Origin: Gyromitra esculenta
Lineage: Eukaryota; Ascomycota; Pezizomycetes; Pezizales; Discinaceae
Reading direction: 5' to 3'
NCBI GenBank assembly: GCA_038503075.1
Contig: JBCAML010000014.1
Coordinates: forward strand, 62,001 to 126,000
Length of the DNA stretch: 64,000 nucleotides
This document shows, in pieces, positions 44,856 to 54,980 of the stretch (the stretch's first letter is position 1; every line of letters begins with the position of its first letter). The position numbers and the translations under genes are program-made. Under the pieces are notes generated by a model. That model did not search any database. It saw only the letters and a program-made list of their open reading frames with translations, and was not told where the DNA came from.

Positions 44856-46864
44856 TCAGCAAAAAACTTTCACCACCCATGGACCGCATTGACCCTTCGC
44901 ACCTATGTCCCTCTCCATGGAGCGGCCATATCCGATCGACCTCGGCACGTGATTCCTGGACTTTGGCGTGGAGCTCGTGGACCTCTGTGGGCCGCCCTGG
45001 ACCACGAACCCACTGTTTTTGGCCTCCCAAAGCTCTAGGCTGTAGACTTGGACGCTATTTGGGTATATACTTCGCCTAATGTCACTAGGTCTGCTTTGCT
45101 CTAGATAATGCTCTTTATTCGGCTTATTCTATGTACCTATTCTACTCTATATACATATGACTCTATATACCGCACGACCTATATACATATACTATACAAT
45201 ACCCTATACAGCCACGGGAGCGAGTCCCCCCAGCGAGCTCCCAGCAGCGAGAGCGGGATACCCCCAGGCGAGCTCCACGCAGCGAGCTCTAGACCTGTCA
45301 AGGGGCGAGGTTCCGTCAAACCCTTTGGTATCCCCAAAGGTGAGCAGTGCTACTTGAACGAAAACGAGCGACAGGAGTTGTGCGATGTTTTCCACACATC
45401 AGCAAAAAAAGCGATTGTCGCCCCGTCCGCCTGATGCATCCGGAGGCTTGGGCGGTCGGGGCGGAATGTTACCCTTCAGGTGTAGATTTTTTTCGCCTAG
45501 TCCCCGGGCGCCGACCTCCTAGGGGTCCGCTTCTCTGGGCGTCACTTTCGCGTTTTTGGTAAAGAACGCTTCTAGGCAATACCTCCCAAAAGCTTGCTCG
45601 CCTAGTAGAAGTGTGGAATTATTGACGAGCTCTTCAGAAGTCAATGTCGCCTGGAGGTCGGGGGAAAGCATAAGGATCTTGGCACTGTTTAGGGCTTCGA
45701 TTGTGTACTATATATCGCTCTATTGATTTATATACCGATCTATCTATATCTATATACATACATATCTAAGCTATGGGGGGGGCGCCGAAGCAGGCAGGAA
45801 ACAGGCGCCTAAGCGAGCAGGAAGGCGAGCAGGAGACAGCCCCAAAGCGAGCTGAGAGGAGCCGAGATCGCTTTGGGGGGGGTCAAAAGCTTTGGGTACT
45901 AAAAACACACGATTTTAACAGTATTCGTCTATAGAGAGGAAGGGGTGGAGAATGGAGAGAATGGGGGAAGGGCGTTGATATAGAAGGAAGGGCGGAAGGG
46001 AGAGCGGGAGGGGGAATGAGGGACGGAATAGGTGGAGACTGCGGTGTCGTCGAGGCAACGCCGCCTCGGGCAGTAGGGTAACCCCTGCCCAGGTAGGGTA
46101 TCTGAGGGTTAGGGTTCCAACTTTGCTGCTTTCGCGAGAATTCTCTAAGTCCCTAGGGTCAGGGTTTCGACTTAGCATTTTTCGCGAAGTCAAAAAAATA
46201 AAATCGCTAAGTGCCCAGGGCTAGGGTTGCGCTGCGCACCTAGAGGCAGGAGCACGAAGCAGGGCTTCCAAGCGAGAGGGCTAGAAGGAGAGCTTCCGGG
46301 GGGGCAGCTCTGGGACAATGGTTCTGGGCGGCCTGTGGCAGGCGGGGGGGGTTGCCTAGAGAGCACGGGGTGCCATGGATTCGCCGGGCGGAATGTAGCC
46401 CTTCTGGAAGACAAGCTCTGTCCGGGTGGTATTTTTTTTTTGTTGATGTTGGTGTTACTTCGTAGGTCATATGCGTCACTGGATGGTGGTGTGGTTCATG
46501 GGAGCGACCTCGCGCCATACTCCACTTCTCCAGTTAAAGTAGGGTAACTGGGCCATTGTGGTTACCCTACAAGGTAGGGTAATTGGATCCCTGCTGTTAC
46601 CCTGCAGTGCAGGGTTCCAACTGCCTACTAAGTTCAATGACTGCACACAACTAAGATAATACTGCTCATGACATGTAACTAATGGTGCTACCGTTACAGA
46701 AACCACAGCTCATGAAAAGAACAGCTTCCGATCGGCAAATTTTTGAGGATAATGATTATCTCAGTCCCCTCCAGCTACAAAACGGCACAGAATAGAATGA
46801 CATGAGTTGCCAGTACTTCTTGTTCTCGAATATTCCTTTCCTCCAGGTTCACCAATATTGCCCC
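44856..46864. other. 2 kb core between inverted arms, GC-rich short repeats
   Basis: No intact gene. It carries many GCGAGC-type units (45220-45310 and 45790-45870), G-runs, and related fragments repeated inside the core: GGGCGGAATGT with GCCCTTC/ACCCTTC (45455 and 46378), and TTTTTTTGCTGATG-like strings (45395, 46430 and next to the left arm). GTAGGGTAA motifs cluster at 46070-46110 and 46537-46580. It looks like layered transposon debris. Confidence 0.5.
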
Positions 46865-47219
46865 CTATTACTTCATCACCTCCCCATGTTCAGCAAGTGC
46901 CTTTAAATGAGAAAGGGAAACGGATAAAAGGAAATGCTTTAGGGACTGAAACGGGAGAAAGTGGGGGAGGAGCTGAAAAGGTTGAAAAAGCTCCTGCAAG
47001 GATTACTAGACTGCATGTTAGGAAAAAGACAGACTGATTAATGTTTTGCTATTTTGTATTTTGATGTTCTCTTTCTTATTTTTATTTATTGGCGGTCTCT
47101 GATTTTGTGTTCTCTAATTTCCATTTTTTGGCTTTCTCGCTTTTCGTTGCAATGCCCAAAATCCTTATTTGGACTTTGGTAGCTACGCGCCCCCGTACCC
47201 ACTCCCCGGTCAAATACGT
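46865..47219 (+). repeat. Right arm of a 350-bp inverted repeat
   Basis: Partner of the left arm, with the 3' end of an open frame pointing outward on the plus strand (VPLNEKGKRIKGNALGTE, then EKVEKAPARITRLHVRKKTD and stop at 47035-47037), the same AT-rich trailer and the outer end GGTCAAATACGT. The arrangement is two 3' ends facing outward. Confidence 0.75.
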
Positions 47220-47367
47220 TCGGCCTTAGTCTTCGAGGTATCGTTATGGAAGGATTCGGGCAGTACTCTAGGATGCAACAGCCTCGCAACCCACGAAAGT
47301 GGATGGGACGAGTATTAGTCAGGAATGAGTCATCAAAGATACGTGTATATTAATATTGAATTAATTA

Positions 47368-47736
47368 ATTTCCTAACTATATTATAGAATAGGGGGTACG
47401 GGGTAGTGAAACTAATAGTGGAGAGTACAAGCGGAGCGCAGTGCTAGAGGAGAGGACGAGTGTAACGAGGACGGAGAGGATAATGAGCCAGCATCCGATA
47501 GAGAGGGAAGAGCGCAGCGATGACCAAGAGCACCGTACGGTATAGTGAAGGTGCCAAAGAGAACAGAGAGATGGGGTGTCAACCCCGTTCTATGATTCCC
47601 TCTCTGTTTCCTGGCACCTGGAACCAGTATGGACTATATTCGTAGAATCAAACCCTTATGGTGTACAATCGCTGGCGCCAGACTGCATTGTACGTTAAAG
47701 TCACAGTGCTTTAACCTAACCTTTGACACCAACGCC
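47368..47736 (+). repeat. Dispersed direct repeat, copy 1 (LTR- or MITE-like)
   Basis: It matches 48796-49089: shared start (TTTCCTA, then ATTAT-GAATAGGGGG), shared core with GTGCCA, TGATTCCCTCTCTGTT and CTGGCACCTGGAACCAGTA, and shared end TTGACACCAACGCCT. Copy 1 has about 75 extra bases. It contains a conserved internal hairpin (GGTGCCA ... TGGCACC, arms near 47549 and 47600). Could be solo LTRs of one element or a non-autonomous element. Confidence 0.65.
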
Positions 47737-48512
47737 TGACACCAGATCGGCGTTGTGACAACCAGATGCGGTAATCTTCAGTTACCCTCCCGAGTCTTAA
47801 TTCGGTATATAGAGGCAGCATCCCCCGGTACCTCTTCTCTCCATCGCCGATACAACCACCCTGAAGGACGGATACCACCCACGACTAGTAGCGACACGCG
47901 TATTATACCAAGAGCTGTGGCTGCTGTTAACCAACAATCTTCATTCGATGTCATCGCAGGGGCTATGAACAACATTTCACGTTCCCACGCAATTCTAGCA
48001 ACGCACTTTGACAGGATACCCAACGTCCCAGCCTTCGACGGTGGGGCCCTAATTCTAGCTGAGCTCAGAGCTATTCGCGAGGACATGGGACTACAGTTTG
48101 AGGACGTGAGGCAACAGTTGGACGAGATCAAACAGGGATTCGTAGCAGCGTGAGTGACCTTCGTGTGAGTGAATAATTGCAGGGCTTACTGACCTTCTCT
48201 GTGTAGAGATTTTAATTCTGTGGCTCGCTTGGAGAATAGCTTTCTCGCCAGGACTGCTGATTCGCCGTTGAGCCCATTGAAGACGGCCCAGAACCAGCCT
48301 GTCAATGATTTCCCTCGAACACTGGGTCAAATTGATCTTTTGGGCTGTGGGTCATTCTATCCACCTACAGGGTTGATCGGCAGCTGATGTGTAGCCTATT
48401 AGCTGAGGACGTGAATGCTCTGCTCACCGCATATGGCCTGCCCACTGCGGGTCCTATCGCTGTTCGTCGAGGCCGGCTGAGGCAATACATTGGTATCACC
48501 ATCAGAAGGTAG
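47737..48512 (+). pseudogene. Decayed helical-repeat-type fungal gene fragment
   Basis: From about 47755 there is a reading frame without its own ATG, a GT-AG intron (48150-48206, donor GTGAGT) and a second exon with VARLENSFLARTADSPLSP and NDFPRTLGQIDLL. The frame then hits TGA at 48385, while a different frame from 48372 carries the expected continuation AEDVNALLTAYGLPT and RLRQYIGI to TAG at 48512. This FP-T...LLxxxGLP...RR..LRxxIG pattern occurs in many uncharacterised fungal proteins. No in-frame splice joins the two parts, so it is broken. Its first 100 bases duplicate the end of the gene at 43.5 kb. Confidence 0.5.
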
Positions 48513-48795
48513 CTAGACTCGTGTTAGTCGAGTCAGTACGCGACCGGTACTCTCGATAGAGGAGTACAGGAATCGATTAGGACGAGAATCCGAAGGATTA
48601 TTGTGAGTACTTCCGTCGCAGTATTAAATGAGTGTGAGCGAATGTATACTGATACAAGGGACACGGTATTAGATTAGGTGGGACTGAAAGTGCCAGCACT
48701 ATTCTGTGGGTGGATGGCCACGGTTTTCTCGGATGCAACGGGGCGATGATGGTCGTGTTATCCGGCCTACAATGTATCATACTACTAATTGAGTT
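48513..48795. other. Spacer between gene fragment and repeat copy 2
   Basis: AT-rich. A 67-codon minus-strand open frame is present but unsupported. Confidence 0.35.
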
Positions 48796-49089
48796 CATTT
48801 CCTAGTAAGATTATGGAATAGGGGGCTTGCCCCTGAATAGGAGAGAGCGCCAGCGATCGTTTATGTATTAGTAAGAGCACCGTTCCGGTAACGAAGGTGC
48901 CAGAGAGAAAGAGAGAGTAGGCGGTGCCAACCGCCTTATATGATTCCCTCTCTGTTTTCTGGCACCTGGAACCAGTAAGTATTGTACGCAGTAGAATGCA
49001 ACTTTAGTATGTAAGGACCGTGGAACCATGATCGGTTCTACATACGTTCAAGCCTCGTGTTTGAACCCTTACCCTTGACACCAACGCCT
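48796..49089 (+). repeat. Dispersed direct repeat, copy 2
   Basis: Second copy of the repeat at 47368, in the same orientation, 1.1 kb after it. It preserves the hairpin GGTGCCA ... TGGCACC (arms near 48895 and 48950) and the end TTGACACCAACGCC. It abuts the 5' side of the truncated gene at 49205. Confidence 0.65.
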
Positions 49090-49204
49090 ATCCAGTAGTG
49101 AGCTTGGAGCGGAGATGAATGATAATTTTCAGGAACCAGTCAAGAGATCTGTCCTTGAAGTTTTTAGAAAGCTAGCTCAAACCGAAGTTTGCTCTCCATA
49201 GTCG

Positions 49205-49789
49205 ATGCTCTACCCAGAGCACAAGATTAATGCTAACCGGTGTTCGAATCCTCAGGAAACAGTGGGCCAGCAGAACAGCAAAGATATCCCTTTCGACCCA
49301 TTCATAAATCACCCATCAGGCGCTGAAGAAAAAGACCAACAGACCACCTACTCTAAATCTAAGAAGAGCCTCGTAATTCCCACCCCTGAGACTTCCGATA
49401 AAGTTAGGAAATACTTCTCTACCAGCGCCCTTTCGCGTAAACCCCTAATTGAAGCAGGGCCAATGGCTGCTTCACTAACGGCAGTGAAAATTTTTAGGAA
49501 GCTTTTCCGACCAGAATCTGGTGCTGCTTGCGGAAATATTCCATGGTCTGCCTTTGTTTCAGCCATGGAAAACATTGGATTCACGGTTGAACCGATTGGG
49601 GGCAGTATCTCAAGATTTAGGCCACCGGAGGATTTGAAGACAGGCGATGGCGAGCATCAGCCGATTAACCTGCACAGGCCGCACCCGACAGATAAGCTTG
49701 AGGGGTGGGCCTTGCTTAGATTGGCGAGCCGGTTGAAGAGGAGTTTCGGGTGGGGGGGGGTAGATACTTTTGTTTCTGAAAAGAAATAG
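49205..49789 (+). CDS. HicA-like-fold fungal protein fragment, 194 aa, likely 5'-truncated
   Basis: Open frame from ATGCTCTACCC (49205) to TAG. The C-terminal 100 residues match a widespread fungal pattern: KIFRKLFRPESGAACGN, then IPWSAFVSAMENIGFTVEPI followed by GGSISRFRPPED, then NLHRPHPTDKLEGWAL and the end KRSFGW. The GF...GGS..RF core resembles the HicA dsRBD-like fold. In other fungi this domain sits at the end of long proteins, so the copy is probably truncated by the adjacent repeat. The first 70 residues are polar and unsupported. It may be a pseudogene. Confidence 0.5.
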   Translation: MLYPEHKINANRCSNPQETVGQQNSKDIPFDPFINHPSGAEEKDQQTTYSKSKKSLVIPTPETSDKVRKYFSTSALSRKPLIEAGPMAASLTAVKIFRKLFRPESGAACGNIPWSAFVSAMENIGFTVEPIGGSISRFRPPEDLKTGDGEHQPINLHRPHPTDKLEGWALLRLASRLKRSFGWGGVDTFVSEKK

Positions 49790-52597
49790 AATGATTTTAG
49801 GGGCGTAGTGTTATGCCTATAGCGCTATATCAGATTGGTATATATAGACGTAGTGGTATATCGAATTATATAACCAGAGTCGAGATTCTTGCAATCTATT
49901 TTCCCTCGTGAACTTGTTCGGTTGGAACCGGTGCGCAATAGCATTGGTTAGGGAGAGAGAGGCTTAGTTAGATTGCCTACCAAGAGATGCATCCTGTACA
50001 GTAAGGGCTACGATGGCCGCCCTGACTATAACTTCCTACCTAATCTTTGTTTTGCCTTGCACCTTAGGATCTTGTACTCAAAAAATTACGAGAGTATATA
50101 CGCCGTCAAAACATAATGCGTTAGTTGAGGGGACCTATTCTCCAATTACAGCTATTTTTATTTTGAGAGATACTCAAAACGTGCTACGGATTTGAGGTAA
50201 ATCTGATGACAGGTGGCGGTGCAAGTAGGAGCTGTCAGTCTTTCCTCCCACTCCATAACTCTTCGAGAGGTTTAATAAAAGTGGCATAGAGTGGGGAATG
50301 CTATGTATTAAACATTGGGTGAAGTTAGCGAGTTTGAGTCTCTCGAGAAGAGAGATGCACCACCAACTATCAACAGCTTTTTCCCCTACACCCGTAGTAC
50401 ATGTACGTGTAGACATTCCTCGTGACTAACAAGAGAAGAAAGTATATACTCTATTCGTTCATACTTTCTCGCACGCGCGTGACGTTGTCTAAACTGTCTA
50501 GCAAATGGAGCCAGTTGGGTGAGGGCAGAGATGAAGAGCCTGGGTATGCAAGTGCGAGTTGACCAATAAATCCGTAAATGTGCTGGGCTAAGGCAAATCA
50601 AAAATCTTTACCAGAAAAAGGTATGTTCAGGTTCTTTATGTCTACCCCGAGTAGGTATATTACGATGTACTTGCAACAGGCATAAAGAACCCGAAAATGC
50701 AAATAGGAGTCAACCAACCAATTCGTGTATGTGCTAGATTAGAGTGAACCAAAAATCATTGCCAGCAAAAATCATTTTCGAGCTCTTTATGCCTGTTGCG
50801 AGTAGGTACTGTCTGCATGTTTACCAAATCCCCGGGATGAGTCCTGTCAACCTTGTTCTTGTTCTCCATAGTATTCGTTCGCGTAATCTACTGGACTGCA
50901 TCAAGCCTATGTTTCTGAATCAAAAGCAGAAGCAGTCCGTTTTAAAACCGTCAATTAAAAAAGTACTTTAAATTAGGGTCTTCATTTTATTTCCGTTTCT
51001 AGATCTGATGTTTCTTCAATCCCATCTATCAATAGGTGCTATTGCCGTTGAACCTTAGCGTTTCAAAACTGGACCAGGTCTGTAGCTCGTACAAAACCGC
51101 ACATTCAATGTTTTGTGCATTTTATACGAGTATGGCCCTTGGTCTATTGCAGACGTCAGAGGGGGGGATTGCTAGCACTACAAAATCATGCCTCGTACAC
51201 TATTTTCTTTTTCCTTTCCTGATATTGGTGAATATATGTCGTTTGAATAAGAATTGCTAATCCCTAAACGCATTGCGCTTTTCTGGGCCGTGCTAACTCC
51301 AAGTGGATTCCCTGCTTGCGTCCCATCTTTTTTGTTGCAGAAAAAAAAGGAAGACGACAGGACAGGGGTATGCTTTACTCGAGCCACATCGGTCAGAAAA
51401 TTTGATACCATGATGTAAATAATAGGCTGGGAAAGATAAAGTCCCGAATTTTTTTGCGGACACATTTTTTTTTGAGCGGCAAAGTGAAAATACCGCAATA
51501 CCAGGGCCAATCGAAGCCAAGGGCTTTGCATACGAAAAATCTATTTATGTGTTTCAAAAGTGATATGATAAGCATATTCACAGTCGAGAAGAAGCTATTT
51601 CACGCCACAGTTCTGCGGATTCGGCATTTGTTAGATATGGATGTGATTGTCGGTTGATGGCGCATCCTATGCTGAGCCGGACCAACGCAGAGATGAGATT
51701 TTTTGTCTCGATTTCCCGCAGTTGTGTTTCCCATCGGAGCTGCGCACAGCTACGCTGATGGTGGCATGACAGACGCTTCGTTGGCGAAAGTTGAAGCATG
51801 TCTCACTTATGCACTCCACCTTAGCACCCCACATTATCCGACCGATTGCGCTAATGCCAGGGTAACTGCCTCTCGTGAGACAATCGGTGTTCGATATCGA
51901 GTTCTTCATTGGAAATATCAGCCCTTAGATCTGTGAAACGCCATCGAAGGAATGGTGTAATAGCCAGAGTTTGTCCCCTTCAAAGGTTGACCCGTGTCTG
52001 AATTCCCATGGCTTAACCAGCTGGAGGCATGTAGATCTTGTTTAACTTCCTTGAATTCGCATGCGAATCCTTGTATCTAGAAAGGCTAATCTTGGGGGGA
52101 TCGATGCCAATGAAATTGAATGCCGACCTCGTATTTCCTTTATTTCGTATAACATTAAGACGCCGTCCACTTCTAGAGGGGTGAGTAGCATTGGTATTGT
52201 CCAGGCCCCAATGACTTGAGGGTGGTCTTGTTGAGAGGAGAACGGAGAAGGAGTGTATGGTGGCCAGGTAGGAGCGCTAATGATCCCGAGAATTACACAG
52301 GTAGTATTTTCCGCATCTTAGTTGAAAATTCCTTAATTTGGCAGGCAGATAATGAACAAGCAAGTAATGAAAGGCCGCTAAAAATAGGGTGTTAAAGTTG
52401 GTGGGCTAGGTATTTATATGGATCGCGATTCGAAATGTTAGCATCACTCGGAGGTATTACTTCTTCCAACATTATCAATCCTGTCTAACTTGAAAATCAA
52501 GTCTTCTAAGTTTAATAGGGTGCCCAAGTGGTCAGTTATTACCAATTGTTTTTCTCTGGAAATTTACCTGGGTCGTATTTCGCAGAGCCTGAGTAAA
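49790..52597. other. Gene-poor AT-rich DNA
   Basis: No gene was recognised; stop codons are frequent in all frames. It contains a local 110-base duplication listed separately (50546-50807). Confidence 0.4.
50546..50807 (+). repeat. Diverged 110-base direct duplication with an inverted 27-base pair
   Basis: Units 50546-50657 and 50697-50807 align with many substitutions (both start ATGCAA, with a TGACCAAT/CAACCAAT block, and end GAGTAGGTA). A 27-base segment at 50673-50699 is the near-exact reverse complement of 50773-50799, so the region can fold as a hairpin. Origin unknown. Confidence 0.55.
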
Positions 52598-52756
52598 TAC
52601 AGTCTCCCCCGGCCACACGACGAAACTAGACAGTTGATGAACAAGGGTTTACCATCCCAAATACTGGCAGTCCTTAGAACCCTAAACTACGATTGCTCTC
52701 CCTTAGACTCCATTCGTCGACTGCCCAATTTCGTCGTGTGGTTGGGAGTGACTGTA
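52598..52756. repeat. MITE-like inverted-repeat element, 159 bp, TA-flanked
   Basis: The ends are TACAGTC and GACTGTA, and the arms of about 48 bases (from 52598, and ending 52756) are reverse complements with about 10 differences; the shared block is CCACACGACGAAA. There is no coding capacity. Consistent with a Tc1/mariner-type non-autonomous element. Confidence 0.55.
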
Positions 52757-53969
52757 AGGCCTTATGTGGGGCCTGAAAAGTAAGGCGGTGGTGCAGATCT
52801 TGGTTGCGTATGATTTTAACAATAAAAAAGCGCTGGTTACGTACACGTAGCCTTGGGTTTTAGTAAAGTTCAGCACAGATTCGAGATACAGCATTTAGTC
52901 GTTCCTCTATTCTGAGAGGTCGAAATAAACATCTATTATCGAGCTAATCTCACTTAGCTGCTTATAGGTCACTGATCCTATCATATTCAAGCATTGCTTG
53001 GGCTTCAGCCTTCCGAACCATAAATTTTCAGCTGAAACTTAGGCATTTATTTTGGCCTGTACGAATCACAGTCAATCTAGGTCAGCAAATATTATAGAAA
53101 TGGTCCAGGGGGCCTGGTTAGGGATAGATAATCTGGGATTCATTTTCAAAAGTGTAGTTTCTTAATTGCCGATCGTTTATAATTATGCGTCCTAAAACCG
53201 AGGCGCCAATTCGCTGTTCTAAAACTTATCAACTCAAGTCTTAAAAGAAAAGAAAATATAGCTGTAGTGTCTGTCAGGCATCGTCGTTGCTTTCGATCCA
53301 AAGTTTTACGTGGCGAAACTACTCTAAAGTAGATTGATGGTGGTTCGTGTTCAAGAGTGCGTATATGGTCTCACTTCTGGATACGTTGCTGGTTCTGGTA
53401 AAAATTCTGAGGGGAGGCGCCGACGAAAAAATAAAGAATACTGCATGTAGAGTAGGTAGATGCCAGACACCCCGATATGCTTAACTTTCGAGTCGTCACT
53501 GTACCTACATGTACTCGGGAGTGATTTTGATCATGCGTACTCTAGGTCACGTGAACGCGCATATGTACTTTTGCAGTATTCGGGAATCTGCATTTTCTCA
53601 TCACGAAATATCCATGCAAAGGAGATCCGTCACTGCAATTCATCCGCCTAGACAACTAATTGAATCAGGGTCGCGTCACAATCTTCTAGAAAGATCATGA
53701 CTGGCTGAAGTTTCTGGTTATTATCGATTAATAACCTGTTCTGCGCAGGTGTATTACATTAACTGCATCCTGCGGATATTCAAATGGCGAACACGGGTCA
53801 ACCTGAAAGATGCGCAAGCTTGGTACTCGGCCACTTCGACCGACAGGATGCCTTCTTCTGTAATCGTGAGACATTGTGATGACTTGGATAGGAGCCAGGG
53901 ATTTCATTTGAGGGTGTATTCTCGAATCTGGGCATCTCCAGATATCACTCGTCTGTATTGAAATCGTGG
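52757..53969. other. Gene-poor AT-rich DNA
   Basis: No gene was recognised between the two palindromic elements. Confidence 0.4.
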
Positions 53970-54123
53970 TACTCGCGTCTGGCAAGAAGTCTGGAAAAAC
54001 AAGGGGAACCCCTGCGGCAAATAGGGCATCTACTCTAGAATTCGTGACTTTGAAGTCTTCCAGCCAATCGGTTCCCCTCAGGGATCTCCCCTGTTTTTCT
54101 TAACTTCTTGCCTGACGCGAGTA
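53970..54123. repeat. MITE-like inverted-repeat element, 154 bp, TA-flanked
   Basis: The 46-base arms (53970-54015 and 54078-54123) are near-perfect reverse complements: TACTCGCGTC, then GGCAAGAAGT, then GAAAAACA, with a few mismatches. The TA at each end could be a target duplication. The centre of about 60 bases is unique. Its terminal sequence differs from that of the other two elements. Confidence 0.6.
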
Positions 54124-54980
54124 ACTTTAGGAGATTATCCGTGGCTACGTAGCATAAGATTATCCTTGCATCGCTCTCAGTATCCCCGAGCCTTCGCTCT
54201 GTCAAATAGGGGGATTTTCGGTACCACCAACCAATGGAATCTCTTGGAAGTCAATTTATTGTCTCCATCAGTGACGCCGGCGATTTTAGATAAGAGCAAC
54301 AAAAACACAATGCACTGAAAATCAATCAATCAATTCTTGTCAGGAAATTAATTCTAGTTTTCTGGGGATTTTAATAGCGGCCACTCGGTCACCCAGCCCC
54401 GCATATTTAGGTATGGTCCCAATTGGATCGGTTGGAACTGTCGACGCGGGGGGAGAATTGCTTTTTCTTGGAACAGCCCTCGCCAAAACGCCCAACACAT
54501 TCAAGATTTAGGTCCAAGGCTGTTGTCTGTATTGTTTGTCACACGCTTTCCCTCTGCCGTCCACGGTTGATAGGACCAATGCTGTGATAGTAGGGCCTCA
54601 GCTTGGCATTTGCTCTGTGCGTAAAGTACCATAAATACATGTATTTGGCGTTTGCTGGATTTAGTGAGAAGTCACCAAAGTTTGCTGTCAATCGAGGACC
54701 TCATCCAAGTTCCTTCCCATCACCGTTAACATTCCCGAAAAGGTGGTGTTTATATAAGCATATAGTCACAAAAGTTCTAGGAAACCCAAGTGGTTTATTT
54801 GATCCATTCGGTTAGACTCGATTCCTACGGTTATCAAGGTAGATACGTCAAGAAACCAAACTCCACAAGAACCAAAACTAACATGCGAACTTTAGAAATT
54901 GGTATCTGAGCGTGTTGAGCTGTCGGCGCTGCTGTATTTCACAAATTTCCAATTACGCCTATATTTTTTGATTGTTAGCG
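54124..54980. other. Intergenic, promoter side of the 973-aa gene
   Basis: AT-rich spacer. No gene was recognised; it carries the likely promoter of the downstream gene. Confidence 0.4.

Noticed and set aside
45108..46547. Open frames in the core of the inverted structure
   Set aside because: They are in repeated GC-rich units and lack any shared motif; treated as repeat debris.
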